Below are positions 5,392 to 11,704 of a DNA stretch of 11,704 nt, piece after piece (position 1 is the stretch's first letter; each line of letters starts with the position of its first letter). This stretch comes from Nitrososphaeraceae archaeon (GTDB lineage: Archaea > Thermoproteota > Nitrososphaeria > Nitrososphaerales > Nitrosopumilaceae), in the NCBI GenBank assembly GCA_025922755.1, contig JAICHE010000021.1, forward strand, positions 1-11,704. Reading direction: 5' to 3'. Position numbers and translations under genes: made by a program. Below the pieces are notes generated by a model. That model was not told the origin of the DNA. It saw only the letters and a list, made by a program, of their open reading frames with translations, and did no database searches.

Positions 5392-6807
5392 ATGGGCAAA
5401 ACACTTTTTGAAAAAATTTGGGACTCTCATGTTGTTGTCGAAAAAGACAATGGACCTTCCTTGATTTATGTTGATAGACATCTAGTACATGAAGTAACTT
5501 CTCCACAAGCATTTGATGGATTGAGAATGAATAACAGAAAGGTCCGAAGACCTGATTTAACAATAGCTACTATGGATCATAATGTTCCAACCACCGATAG
5601 AGGTTTACCTATACTGGACCAGACATCCTCTATTCAAATTAAAACCTTGGAAAAAAATTGTAAAGATTTTGGAATCAAATTATTTGACATAAACAGTTCT
5701 AATCAAGGAATTGTTCATGTTATTGGCCCTCAATTGGGTATAACATTACCTGGGTCCACAATTGTTTGCGGTGACAGTCATACATCTACACATGGGGCAT
5801 TTGGGGCTCTGGCATTTGGAATTGGGACAAGTGATGTGGAACATGTTTTGGCATCACAAACAATTTGGTTAGAAAAACCAAAATCATTTGAGATTAAAGT
5901 TGAAGGAAAACGAAAAAACCCTCATGCTGTAACTGCCAAAGACATTATTTTATCCATAATCAAAAATATTGGGACTGGTGGAGGAACTGGCACTGTAATA
6001 GAATACTCTGGTGAGGGAATAACTGATCTTTCAATGGAGCAAAGAATGACAATATGCAATATGTCAATTGAGGCTGGAGCAAGAGCAGGTTTAGTTGCCC
6101 CTGATGAGAAAACCTTTGATTATCTAAGAAATCGAGAATACACTCCAGAAAACTATGATTTCCTTGTTGATTATTGGCGAGAAAACCTAAAGACTGATTC
6201 TGATGCTAAATTTGATAAAACTTACACTCTGAATATCGATAAAATAGTACCTCAGGTTAGTTGGGGTACTAACCCTGGAATGACCTGTGATGTTACTGCA
6301 TCAGTTCCTTTTCCTGAAGACTTTGCCAAGGATGATTTGAATCAACAAAAGGCAGCTGAAAAATCTCTACAATACATGAACCTAAAACCCGGCACACCAA
6401 TAACTGATATTAAAATTGATAGAGTGTTTATTGGTTCGTGCACCAATGCACGATTAGAGGATTTAATTGAAGCATCCAAAGTGATTAAAGGAAAAAAAGT
6501 TTCTCAAAATGTCCGGGCAATGGTTGTTCCGGGCTCTCAAATGGTAAAAAAGAAAGCCGAAGAAATTGGATTAGATAAGATTTTCACCGATGCTAACTTT
6601 GAGTGGAGAGAAGCTGGTTGCAGTATGTGTTTAGGAATGAATCCTGATATTTTATCTCCTGGAGAAAGATGTGCTAGCACATCTAATAGGAATTTTGAAG
6701 GAAGACAAGGTACTGGTGGAAGAACACATTTGGTAAGTCCTATTATGGCTGCAGCAGCAGCTATTGAAGGTCATTTTGTAGATGTTAGAGAAATGGATTT
6801 GAGTTAG
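5392..6807 (+). CDS. leuC: 3-isopropylmalate dehydratase large subunit, bacterial type
   Basis: This is the large Fe-S subunit of isopropylmalate isomerase, converting 2-isopropylmalate to 3-isopropylmalate in leucine synthesis. At 471 aa it has the bacterial LeuC length. The N-terminus KTLFEKIWDSHVV, the YVDRHLVHEVTSPQAFDGL segment (about 23-41), ATMDHNVPT and GDSHTSTHGAFGALAFGIGT are classic LeuC. The Fe-S ligands are Cys350 in GSCTNARLEDL, and Cys410 and Cys413 in EAGCSMCLGMN. SNRNFEGRQG near the end is also conserved. The frame is open back to a TTG at 5347 inside the previous gene, but the ATG at 5392, seven bases after that gene's stop, gives the family N-terminus. No Shine-Dalgarno sequence precedes it. 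It is clearly a different subfamily from the large subunit at 3631, so the operon did not arise by simple tandem duplication. Confidence 0.95.
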   Translation: MGKTLFEKIWDSHVVVEKDNGPSLIYVDRHLVHEVTSPQAFDGLRMNNRKVRRPDLTIATMDHNVPTTDRGLPILDQTSSIQIKTLEKNCKDFGIKLFDINSSNQGIVHVIGPQLGITLPGSTIVCGDSHTSTHGAFGALAFGIGTSDVEHVLASQTIWLEKPKSFEIKVEGKRKNPHAVTAKDIILSIIKNIGTGGGTGTVIEYSGEGITDLSMEQRMTICNMSIEAGARAGLVAPDEKTFDYLRNREYTPENYDFLVDYWRENLKTDSDAKFDKTYTLNIDKIVPQVSWGTNPGMTCDVTASVPFPEDFAKDDLNQQKAAEKSLQYMNLKPGTPITDIKIDRVFIGSCTNARLEDLIEASKVIKGKKVSQNVRAMVVPGSQMVKKKAEEIGLDKIFTDANFEWREAGCSMCLGMNPDILSPGERCASTSNRNFEGRQGTGGRTHLVSPIMAAAAAIEGHFVDVREMDLS

Positions 6808-6808
6808 T

Positions 6809-7393
6809 ATGGATGCATTTAAAAAAATTAAGACAATTGTCACTCCTCTTGATCAAGTAAATGTTGACACTGATCAAATTGTACCAAAACAATTTTTGAA
6901 ATTGGTTCAAAAATCGGGATTTGGGAAATATTTGTTTTATGATTGGAGGTATGACTCAAATGAAAACCAAAAACCTGATTTTGTTTTAAACGACAAAAAA
7001 TACAAAAATTCAAAAATTCTTGTAACTGGAGATAATTTTGGATGTGGTTCTAGCAGGGAACATGCAGTATGGGCATTACAAGATTATGGGTTCTCAGTAA
7101 TTATTGCGCCTTCTTTTGCAGATATTTTCTATAGTAATTGCTTCAAAAATGGTATTTTACCTATAAAATTAGATGAAAAAATAGTTGATAAATTAATACA
7201 AGAATCAGGTGAAATAGAAGTTGATTTAGAAAATCAAATTTTGATCACTTCTTCTGAAAATATTCCATTTGAAATTGATCCATACAAAAAAAAGATACTT
7301 TTAGAAGGATTGGATGATATTGCTCTTACTCTCAAATATGAAAACGAAATAAGGAAATTTGAAAAAGATTCTATGATTCCATCTGTTTTATGA
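6809..7393 (+). CDS. leuD: 3-isopropylmalate dehydratase small subunit, bacterial type
   Basis: This is the partner of the bacterial-type LeuC encoded immediately before it. At 194 aa it has the bacterial LeuD length. Landmarks: NVDTDQIVPKQFLKL at 18-32, SGFGKYLFYDWRYD at 36-49 (the long bacterial insertion absent from the archaeal type at 4899), and NFGCGSSREHAVWAL at 76-90, followed by SFADIFYSNCFKNGILPI. The ATG begins one base after the TAG of leuC2, so the two are co-translated or re-initiated. It is the last gene of the operon. Its 3' end overlaps the convergent nucleotidyltransferase gene by 23 bases. The assignment to leucine synthesis rests on subfamily resemblance. Confidence 0.95.
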   Translation: MDAFKKIKTIVTPLDQVNVDTDQIVPKQFLKLVQKSGFGKYLFYDWRYDSNENQKPDFVLNDKKYKNSKILVTGDNFGCGSSREHAVWALQDYGFSVIIAPSFADIFYSNCFKNGILPIKLDEKIVDKLIQESGEIEVDLENQILITSSENIPFEIDPYKKKILLEGLDDIALTLKYENEIRKFEKDSMIPSVL

Positions 7394-8099
7394 TTTTGTC
7401 TACTTGTTTTTGATTTCTTTCTAATGCCATGGGAGACTCTGCATCAATCCAATCATTCTTTCCAATGTCAAATGCACTTATTTTTCCCTCTTTTGATAAT
7501 GCTTCTAAAATGTCATAGGACAAGTTGATTTGTTTTTGTTTTGATTTTTCCTTTATTTTTTTAATTACTTCTTTTCCTAAAATGTAAATTCCTAAACATT
7601 CTGACATTGGCAAATCCATAATTGGTTTTTCTTTGAATTGTTTTATTATTCCATCTTCTACTATAGCAAATCCTGTTTCCTCTTTTCTTTTGGTCCTAGT
7701 TGCAATACATGCACTACTTTTCTTTTGCTTGAAAAACTCATACATTTTCAATAGATCTATTGCACACAAATTATCTACGAACCACAAGACAAATCCGTTT
7801 TCGTTTTCAAGTTTTTTTCCAACATGCAGCAGGTCTCCACCTGTCCCACTTTGAGAATCTTGTACAAAGGAAATTTTTTTATTCGATTTTAGTTTTTGAT
7901 AATAATTTTTGATTTGCCCACCCAATCCGGTAAAATCAGAAATGATGATGATTTCTTTGATAAAATCAAAAGAGTCTAGATATCTTACAACATAACCTAT
8001 CAATGGTTTGCCATTAATTGGCGTCATGGCTTTTGGAAAATATTCTGTATATGGTTTACCTCTAGTTCCTATCCCGCCGGCTAAAATTACAGCCTTCAC
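7371..8099 (-). CDS. Sugar-nucleotide-type nucleotidyltransferase (NTP_transferase family)
   Basis: This is a 242-residue, single-domain Rossmann-like nucleotidyltransferase of the kind that joins a sugar 1-phosphate to an NTP, giving NDP-sugar and pyrophosphate. Motifs: the nucleotide loop LAGGIGTRGKPYTEYFPKAM at 6-25 with Arg13 and Lys23, QDSQSGTGGDLLHV at 80-93, WFVDNL at 106-111 (the usual GD is VD, Asp109 kept), EKP at 156-158, and DWIDAESP at 215-222 in place of the common WxDxGTP. It has no left-handed beta-helix acyltransferase domain. The start is a GTG only three bases after the uS9 stop and in the same frame, so it is the last cistron of the ribosomal protein operon, with no Shine-Dalgarno sequence. 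Substrate is unknown: glucose-1-phosphate uridylyl/thymidylyl-like, mannose-1-phosphate guanylyl-like or a phosphosugar for glycosylation are all possible. Confidence 0.88.
   Translation of the reverse strand: MKAVILAGGIGTRGKPYTEYFPKAMTPINGKPLIGYVVRYLDSFDFIKEIIIISDFTGLGGQIKNYYQKLKSNKKISFVQDSQSGTGGDLLHVGKKLENENGFVLWFVDNLCAIDLLKMYEFFKQKKSSACIATRTKRKEETGFAIVEDGIIKQFKEKPIMDLPMSECLGIYILGKEVIKKIKEKSKQKQINLSYDILEALSKEGKISAFDIGKNDWIDAESPMALERNQKQVDKIIKQMES
7406..7421 (+). terminator. T-rich possible terminator of the dehydratase operon
   Basis: GTTTTTGATTTCTTTC lies just past the leuD2 stop at 7393, inside the 3' end of the convergent gene. Pyrimidine-rich T tracts serve as archaeal terminators. There is no hairpin. 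Confidence 0.3.
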
Positions 8100-8102
8100 G
8101 TT

Positions 8103-8552
8103 CTAACGATAAGATTTTTGTTTTCTTCGTCTAGCGCCTGGACCGCCAAATTTCTTTGGTTCCTTTCTTCTAGCATCACCGCTAATCAAATACTTGTCAA
8201 AATCAGTAATTCTTTGTCTTAGGTCTTCCCTAGTTGATTTAGGTAGTGGATGATCCTTTGGTTCTTTTTTAGATTTTGTCCATCCTGTTAAGGCTCTTGA
8301 TATTCCAGTTGCTATTGCACTAGCTTGTCCCATTATTCCACCACCTCTTACTCTAATTGAGATATCTATTTTGTCTCTTAGGTCGCCAATAATTTCAAGT
8401 GGTGCTAGGATTACTTCTCTTGCAGTTTCCTGAGGAATCATTTCTACTGGAACATTGTTTATCCTAACTTTTCCTTTACCTTTTGTAATGTAAACATGTG
8501 CACTAGCAGTTTTTCTTGTTGCAAAATAAATTTCTGTTTTTGGTACTGTCAT
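8103..8552 (-). CDS. rps9: 30S ribosomal protein uS9
   Basis: uS9 binds the head of the 30S subunit, and its basic C-terminal tail reaches toward the P-site tRNA. The 149-residue protein has the family N-terminus (EIYFATRKTASAHVYI at 7-22), the core signature GGGIMGQASAIATGISRALT at 70-89, and the highly basic tail KKFGGPGARRRKQKSYR at 133-149. The terminal Arg conserved in uS9 is present. The ATG overlaps the uL13 stop (TCAT on the plus strand at 8549-8552), and GGTGG lies a few bases upstream, so the two are translationally coupled. Residues about 90-110 (KSKKEPKDHPLPKSTRED) form a charged linker, as in other archaeal forms. Confidence 0.97.
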   Translation of the reverse strand: MTVPKTEIYFATRKTASAHVYITKGKGKVRINNVPVEMIPQETAREVILAPLEIIGDLRDKIDISIRVRGGGIMGQASAIATGISRALTGWTKSKKEPKDHPLPKSTREDLRQRITDFDKYLISGDARRKEPKKFGGPGARRRKQKSYR

Positions 8553-9010
8553 TCAGTCCACCCCACAGTTCTTCCAAGATCTGCCATGGTTATATAATTG
8601 GAGGCTGATTTTCTAATCATAGCTTTCTCAAATTTAATTTTCTTAAGAGATTTTACTTCCTTTGGACTGCCAATGTAAGTTCGTAATCTCTTATGTGCTT
8701 CTTTTCCAGATGGCTTTTCTTTTGGTAACATACCGCGAATCATTTTTTTCATTATTGTATCTGGTCTTCTTGGATGTTTTGGTCCGTGTTTCCAATGGTT
8801 GATACTGTTAATTTCTAAAAATTCTCTATATTCACTTATGATATTGCTTCTAGTTCCACTAATCATTATCTTGTCACAATTAACTATTGAAACCCTATTT
8901 CCTTTTATGAGTAATTTTGCAACTTGGGAAGAAAGCCTTCCTGCAACATGATCTGTGGCATCAACCACAATTGGTGTGTCAATTGCAATAACACTTTCTT
9001 GGCTAGCCAA
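8549..9010 (-). CDS. rpl13: 50S ribosomal protein uL13
   Basis: uL13 is an early-assembling 50S protein. The typical VVDATDHVAGRL start of the fold is at about residues 15-26, and HGPKHPRRPDTIMKKMIRGM at about 75-94 is the diagnostic archaeal/eukaryotic-type block, followed by LPKEKPSGKEAHKRLRTYIG. The frame is open to a TTG at 9019, but the TTG at 9010 is preferred. A GGAG lies nine bases before it, whereas the same GGAG directly abuts the 9019 codon and could not serve it. With this start, the gene overlaps the eL18 stop by eight bases. No ATG is available near the N-terminus. The N-terminal extension of about 14 residues before the fold is modest. The gene is the second of four in the operon. 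Confidence 0.95.
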   Translation of the reverse strand: MASQESVIAIDTPIVVDATDHVAGRLSSQVAKLLIKGNRVSIVNCDKIMISGTRSNIISEYREFLEINSINHWKHGPKHPRRPDTIMKKMIRGMLPKEKPSGKEAHKRLRTYIGSPKEVKSLKKIKFEKAMIRKSASNYITMADLGRTVGWTE

Positions 9011-9350
9011 GCAAAACAACTCCTTTACCTGTTGGATGTTTTTCTATTAATTCTGAATATGAAATTAGTTTTCCTCCATTCTCAATAACTTTTGCAGCTG
9101 CAGAGTCTGAGATAGAAAATGAACAAAGGGTTATCTTGTGTGGAATGTTTCCGGTTCCTAAAACTTTTCCTGGAAATACTACAATATCATTATCTTTGGT
9201 TAATTGGCCAATTTTGTACAAATTGATGTCTCTTCTAGCAACAGATGGTTTGAGAGCATATTCGGCTAATTTTGCCCAAATTGGAGCATCATTTGTAGCA
9301 GATGCTCTTTTGAACTCTTTTGCCATTTGTATCACTACTTGGCTAGTCAT
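9003..9350 (-). CDS. rpl18e: 50S ribosomal protein eL18
   Basis: eL18 is an archaeal/eukaryotic-specific large-subunit protein related to uL15. The 115 residues match the archaeal length. Characteristic blocks are ARRDINLYKIGQL at 38-50, then DIVVFPGKVLGTG at 55-67, and SISDSAAAKVIENGG at 79-93. The ATG at 9350 (MTSQVVIQ) has a TATA-like box about 28 bases upstream. This suggests that an operon of eL18, uL13, uS9 and the nucleotidyltransferase can start here, although read-through from rpo3, whose stop is 45 bases upstream, is also possible. A second ATG (Met9) would give a shorter form but would lose part of the first helix. Confidence 0.96.
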   Translation of the reverse strand: MTSQVVIQMAKEFKRASATNDAPIWAKLAEYALKPSVARRDINLYKIGQLTKDNDIVVFPGKVLGTGNIPHKITLCSFSISDSAAAKVIENGGKLISYSELIEKHPTGKGVVLLG

Positions 9351-9373
9351 GTGAATAATGCGGTTTAAAACCC

Positions 9374-9383
9374 AAATATAATA
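9374..9383 (-). promoter_or_regulatory. TATA-like box for the eL18 operon
   Basis: Read on the minus strand this is TATTATATTT, centred about 28 bases before the ATG at 9350. A near-palindrome GGTTTTAAACC at 9362-9372 sits between the box and the start. The site lies in the 45-base gap between rpo3 and eL18. Confidence 0.45.
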
Positions 9384-9395
9384 TGTGTGCTTGGT

Positions 9396-10034
9396 TTATT
9401 CGTTCAACTCACCGATCGTTCTTTTGAACTCTTCAATATTCTTTCCAAGTTCATCTACGCCAGCTAAGATGATTTGTTCTGGGTTTAAGGCTCCGGTGGA
9501 TTCTACTGTTAGGATTCGCTCATCTTCTTTTTCTGTTTCTACAAGAGTTGCTATGTTAGATGAATTCCATTTGGCATGTTCTCTGCCACGCCCAAGCCTA
9601 GCATAACATTCTACTTTGACTCTTTGTCCTGGTGCTAGCTGTACTATTGGAATTTTATCTGAGGTTGGCTTTACAGAATCGTCTTCAGACGTCAATTCAT
9701 CTGTAAATATAGTTTTTGTAACGTCAGTATCCCCAGAATCTAAGACAAGCATTACTTTACAATTTGAACATCCTGTTTCACTTTGACACTCACATTTTGA
9801 TGGCTCATTAAACCTTGCAAGGTCAGTCCTTAGTGGAACTAATCCTAGTCTATGAGCAAGACCTTCATCAGGTAAAACTGAGGAATTTTCAATAATGTCT
9901 ACAGTATCTATTGCAAACACCGGTACTCCATTAAGGCATAAACGTCTAAGTGCATTTGCATATTGTAAAGGCACGCCTTTTAGCTTAACTGACATTTTTC
10001 GCTCGTCTTTTGAAACAATCTCTAAAGAAGACAA
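9396..10034 (-). CDS. rpo3: DNA-directed RNA polymerase subunit Rpo3 (RpoD) without the Fe-S domain
   Basis: Rpo3 pairs with Rpo11 to form the assembly platform of archaeal RNA polymerase (like bacterial alpha and eukaryotic Rpb3). The dimerisation helix is visible as QYANALRRLCLNGVPVFAID at 24-43, then HRLGLVPLRTDL at 61-72. A CxCx5Cx2C cluster lies at Cys81, 83, 89 and 92, matching the position of the Rpb3 zinc loop. HAKW is at 153-156, and VESTGALNPEQII at 177-189 is the final conserved block. Between HAKW and VESTG there are only about 20 residues, so the ferredoxin-like domain that carries 4Fe-4S in many archaea is absent. This explains the short 212-residue length. The start is a TTG; the next ATG (residue 14) would cut the first strand. 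A TATA-like box lies about 33 bases upstream. Confidence 0.95.
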   Translation of the reverse strand: MSSLEIVSKDERKMSVKLKGVPLQYANALRRLCLNGVPVFAIDTVDIIENSSVLPDEGLAHRLGLVPLRTDLARFNEPSKCECQSETGCSNCKVMLVLDSGDTDVTKTIFTDELTSEDDSVKPTSDKIPIVQLAPGQRVKVECYARLGRGREHAKWNSSNIATLVETEKEDERILTVESTGALNPEQIILAGVDELGKNIEEFKRTIGELNE

Positions 10035-10061
10035 ATCTTATTCCAAAATTTTCAAAGTCCA

Positions 10062-10071
10062 CATAAAAATC
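10062..10071 (-). promoter_or_regulatory. TATA-like box for rpo3
   Basis: GATTTTTATG on the minus strand is centred about 33 bases before the TTG at 10034, giving a very short leader. Confidence 0.35.
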
Positions 10072-10087
10072 TAGCTAGTTTCGCCTA

Positions 10088-10097
10088 TAGATAAATA
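10088..10097 (+). promoter_or_regulatory. TATA-like box for the SBDS-Rrp4-Rrp41 operon
   Basis: TAGATAAATA is centred about 30 bases before the ATG at 10123. Together with the opposite box at 10062-10071 it makes the 88-base gap a compact divergent promoter region. Confidence 0.45.
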
Positions 10098-10122
10098 CTG
10101 ATTTGTCTAACCCTAATCCATA

Positions 10123-10809
10123 ATGGCCGATGTGACCGTGGTAAAGTATTCTTTTGAGGGTGAAAAATTTGAAATTTTGGTAAAACCAGATCCTGCACTA
10201 GACTATAAGCTTGGAAAGAAAAAAGACATTTCTTCTGTCCTTGTATCAGATGATATTTACACTGATTCCTCAAAAGGGACCAAACCTTCTACTGAGAAAT
10301 TATTGAAAGCCTTCAAAACTGAAGATCAAGCCGAGATTGCTCAAATAATTCTAAAGAAAGGAGATCTAAATCTAACCACTGATCAAAGACGAAAAATGGT
10401 AGAGGAAAAAAAGAAACAGCTTGTTGAATTTATCGCAAAAACATACGTAGACCCAAGAACTCATTTACCTCATCCTCCGTTAAGAATTGAACAAGCTCTT
10501 AAAGATGCTCGAGTTTCTATAGATCCTCAAAAAGGAGTTGATGATCAAGTCAAGGACATTGTCGAAAAACTTCGTTCAATAATTCCTATGAAATCTGAAA
10601 ATCTTTCATTAGAAATAACAATTCCAGCTCAGTTTGCATCTCAATCTTACGCTGTTTTGAAATCTGTAGGTTCTTTAAAAAAAGAAGAATGGCAAAATAA
10701 TGGTTCCTTAAAAGCAATACTTGAAATACCCGCTGCAGCAAGGCCAAACGTGATAGATAGATTAGGCTCTATAACAAAAGGTTCCGCTACAGTTGAGGTA
10801 ATACAATAA
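10123..10809 (+). CDS. SBDS/Sdo1 family ribosome maturation protein
   Basis: SBDS proteins act in late large-subunit maturation; the eukaryotic protein helps release the anti-association factor eIF6 from 60S, and archaeal ones are thought to act likewise. The 228 residues cover all three domains: the N-terminal FYSH-like domain (about 1-85, including GEKFEILVKPDPALDYKLG), a central helical domain (about 88-160), and a C-terminal ferredoxin-like domain (about 163-228). The diagnostic segments are GDLNLTTDQRRKMVEEKKKQ at 80-99 and HLPHPPLRIEQAL at 114-126. ATG start with a TATA box about 30 bases upstream. Its stop overlaps the Rrp4 ATG by one base (TAATG), and the SBDS-Rrp4-Rrp41 order is a well-known archaeal gene cluster. 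Confidence 0.96.
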   Translation: MADVTVVKYSFEGEKFEILVKPDPALDYKLGKKKDISSVLVSDDIYTDSSKGTKPSTEKLLKAFKTEDQAEIAQIILKKGDLNLTTDQRRKMVEEKKKQLVEFIAKTYVDPRTHLPHPPLRIEQALKDARVSIDPQKGVDDQVKDIVEKLRSIIPMKSENLSLEITIPAQFASQSYAVLKSVGSLKKEEWQNNGSLKAILEIPAAARPNVIDRLGSITKGSATVEVIQ

Positions 10810-11488
10810 TGGATAATAAAAGAAAATACGTTATACCTGGTGATGTTGTTACTACTGGCCCATTTAGACCAGAACAAAATGTAATTTTGGAAGGAAATAA
10901 GATAATTTCAACTACAATTGGTATTTCAGAAATTTATGATGATTCAGTTAAGGTTATTTCGCTTACGGGAAAATACATTCCAAAAATAAACGACTTGGTT
11001 ATTGGCAAAGTCATTTCTCATACTTCGCTATCCTGGGAACTTGACATCAATTCTTGTTATGTCGGATTCTTGCCTGCCCAAGATGTATTTGGAAGAGATT
11101 TTTCTGCTCATGCTGATGAACTAACTTCAAAATTAAAGGCCGGTGATTTGGTTGCTGCTAGAATAGCAAATTTTGACCGCACACGCGATCCCTTGGTTAC
11201 CATCGCAGATAGAGATCTTGGAAAAATTGATTCAGGAGATCTCATTAAAATTTCTCCAAGCAAAGTTCCACGATTGATAGGAAAGAGAGGGACTATGATT
11301 CAAACTATAGAGGCAGCTACAGATGCTGTAATTACCATTGGGCAAAATGGCTGGGTGGTTGTTTCCTGTGAAAATCCCGAGGGATTATTAAAGGCCAAAA
11401 AAGCCATACAAATGGTAAATGAGCAAGCACACGTTGCAAATTTGACTGATCAAGTGAAAGAAATGTTAGAATCAAAAGGTGAATCATA

Positions 11489-11489
<1 letters not shown>
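10809..11489 (+). CDS. rrp4: Exosome complex RNA-binding protein Rrp4
   Basis: Rrp4 forms part of the RNA-binding cap on the Rrp41-Rrp42 ring of the archaeal exosome, which degrades and tails RNA from the 3' end. At 226 residues it has full length. The N-terminal domain starts KYVIPGDVV (6-14). The S1 domain covers about 63-133 (LVIGKVI ... YVGFLPAQDVFGRDFSAHAD ... DLVAARI). The KH domain covers about 147-203, with KVPRLIGKRGTMIQTIEAAT at 152-171 containing the GKRG loop; its ITIGQNGWVVV strand fits as well. The ATG overlaps the SBDS stop by one base, and a GAGGT Shine-Dalgarno-like sequence lies about nine bases before it, so translation is coupled. Confidence 0.97.

Positions 11490-11704
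<215 letters not shown>

Noticed and set aside
5381..5563. Minus-strand frame of 60 codons at the start of leuC2
   Set aside because: It is antisense to an unmistakable LeuC N-terminus and has no promoter or family features.
6652..6843. Minus-strand frame of 63 codons across the leuC2-leuD2 junction
   Set aside because: It is antisense to two clear genes, with a Cys/Ser-rich shadow-like translation.
3631..7393. The double leuCD operon as a recent tandem duplication
   Set aside because: The two pairs differ in length, in motif wording and in a small-subunit insertion, so they are separate subfamilies rather than recent copies.
9136..9606. Two plus-strand frames of 72-73 codons antisense to eL18 and rpo3
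   Set aside because: Both lie wholly or mainly opposite certain genes and show no domain or promoter of their own.
10085..10273. Minus-strand frame of 62 codons over the SBDS start
   Set aside because: It is antisense to the SBDS coding sequence and its promoter; no plausible protein features.

Overview
The window reads as chromosomal DNA of a marine-type ammonia-oxidising archaeon (Nitrososphaerota/Thaumarchaeota, Nitrosopumilus-like). The evidence is archaeal: an RNA polymerase subunit Rpo3, archaeal ribosomal proteins eL18, uL13 and uS9 in their usual order, an SBDS-Rrp4-Rrp41 exosome cluster, a CofE-type F420 ligase, AT-rich base composition, and TATA-like boxes about 28 bases before many start codons. 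No rRNA, tRNA, CRISPR array, insertion sequence or phage gene was seen. The genus is an inference.

Layout. (1) Bases 1-732: 3' part of the beta subunit of a 2-oxoacid:ferredoxin oxidoreductase. (2) Bases 787-2736: four unrecognised genes. Two converge with overlapping 3' ends (787-1221 + and 1214-1750 -). One is a small Met/Gly-rich protein (1853-2179 +). One ends in a probable membrane anchor (2185-2736 -). (3) Bases 2791-3558 (-): cofE-like gene, divergent from the next block. (4) Bases 3631-7393 (+): a tight four-gene operon with two different isopropylmalate dehydratase-family enzymes. The first pair is archaeal/homoaconitase type (423 + 161 aa), the second bacterial LeuC/LeuD type (471 + 194 aa). 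(5) Bases 7371-9350 (-): eL18, uL13, uS9 and a sugar-nucleotide-type nucleotidyltransferase. (6) Bases 9396-10034 (-): rpo3. (7) Bases 10123-11704 (+): SBDS, Rrp4 and the start of Rrp41, each stop codon overlapping the next start.

How the genes work together. The two hydro-lyases probably serve branched-chain (leucine) synthesis and the parallel 2-oxoacid chain elongation used for lysine (alpha-aminoadipate route). Which enzyme does which is inferred. Rpo3 and the ribosomal proteins belong to transcription and translation. SBDS, Rrp4 and Rrp41 belong to ribosome maturation and RNA degradation. The 2-oxoacid oxidoreductase and CofE belong to central carbon and F420 cofactor metabolism.

Transcription and translation signals. 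Genes that begin transcription units have a TATA-like box 26-33 bases upstream and little or no leader. Several internal cistrons are preceded by GAGG/GGAG/AGGTGA-type Shine-Dalgarno sequences. Several starts were moved inward from the longest open frame on this basis (cofE, leuC2, the membrane-anchored protein, uL13). Every stretch over 300 bases contains a gene; the longest gaps are about 100 bases and hold promoters. The window looks like ordinary core genome. The most interesting points are the double dehydratase operon, the Rpo3 without its Fe-S domain, the altered CofE motif, and the nucleotidyltransferase following uS9.
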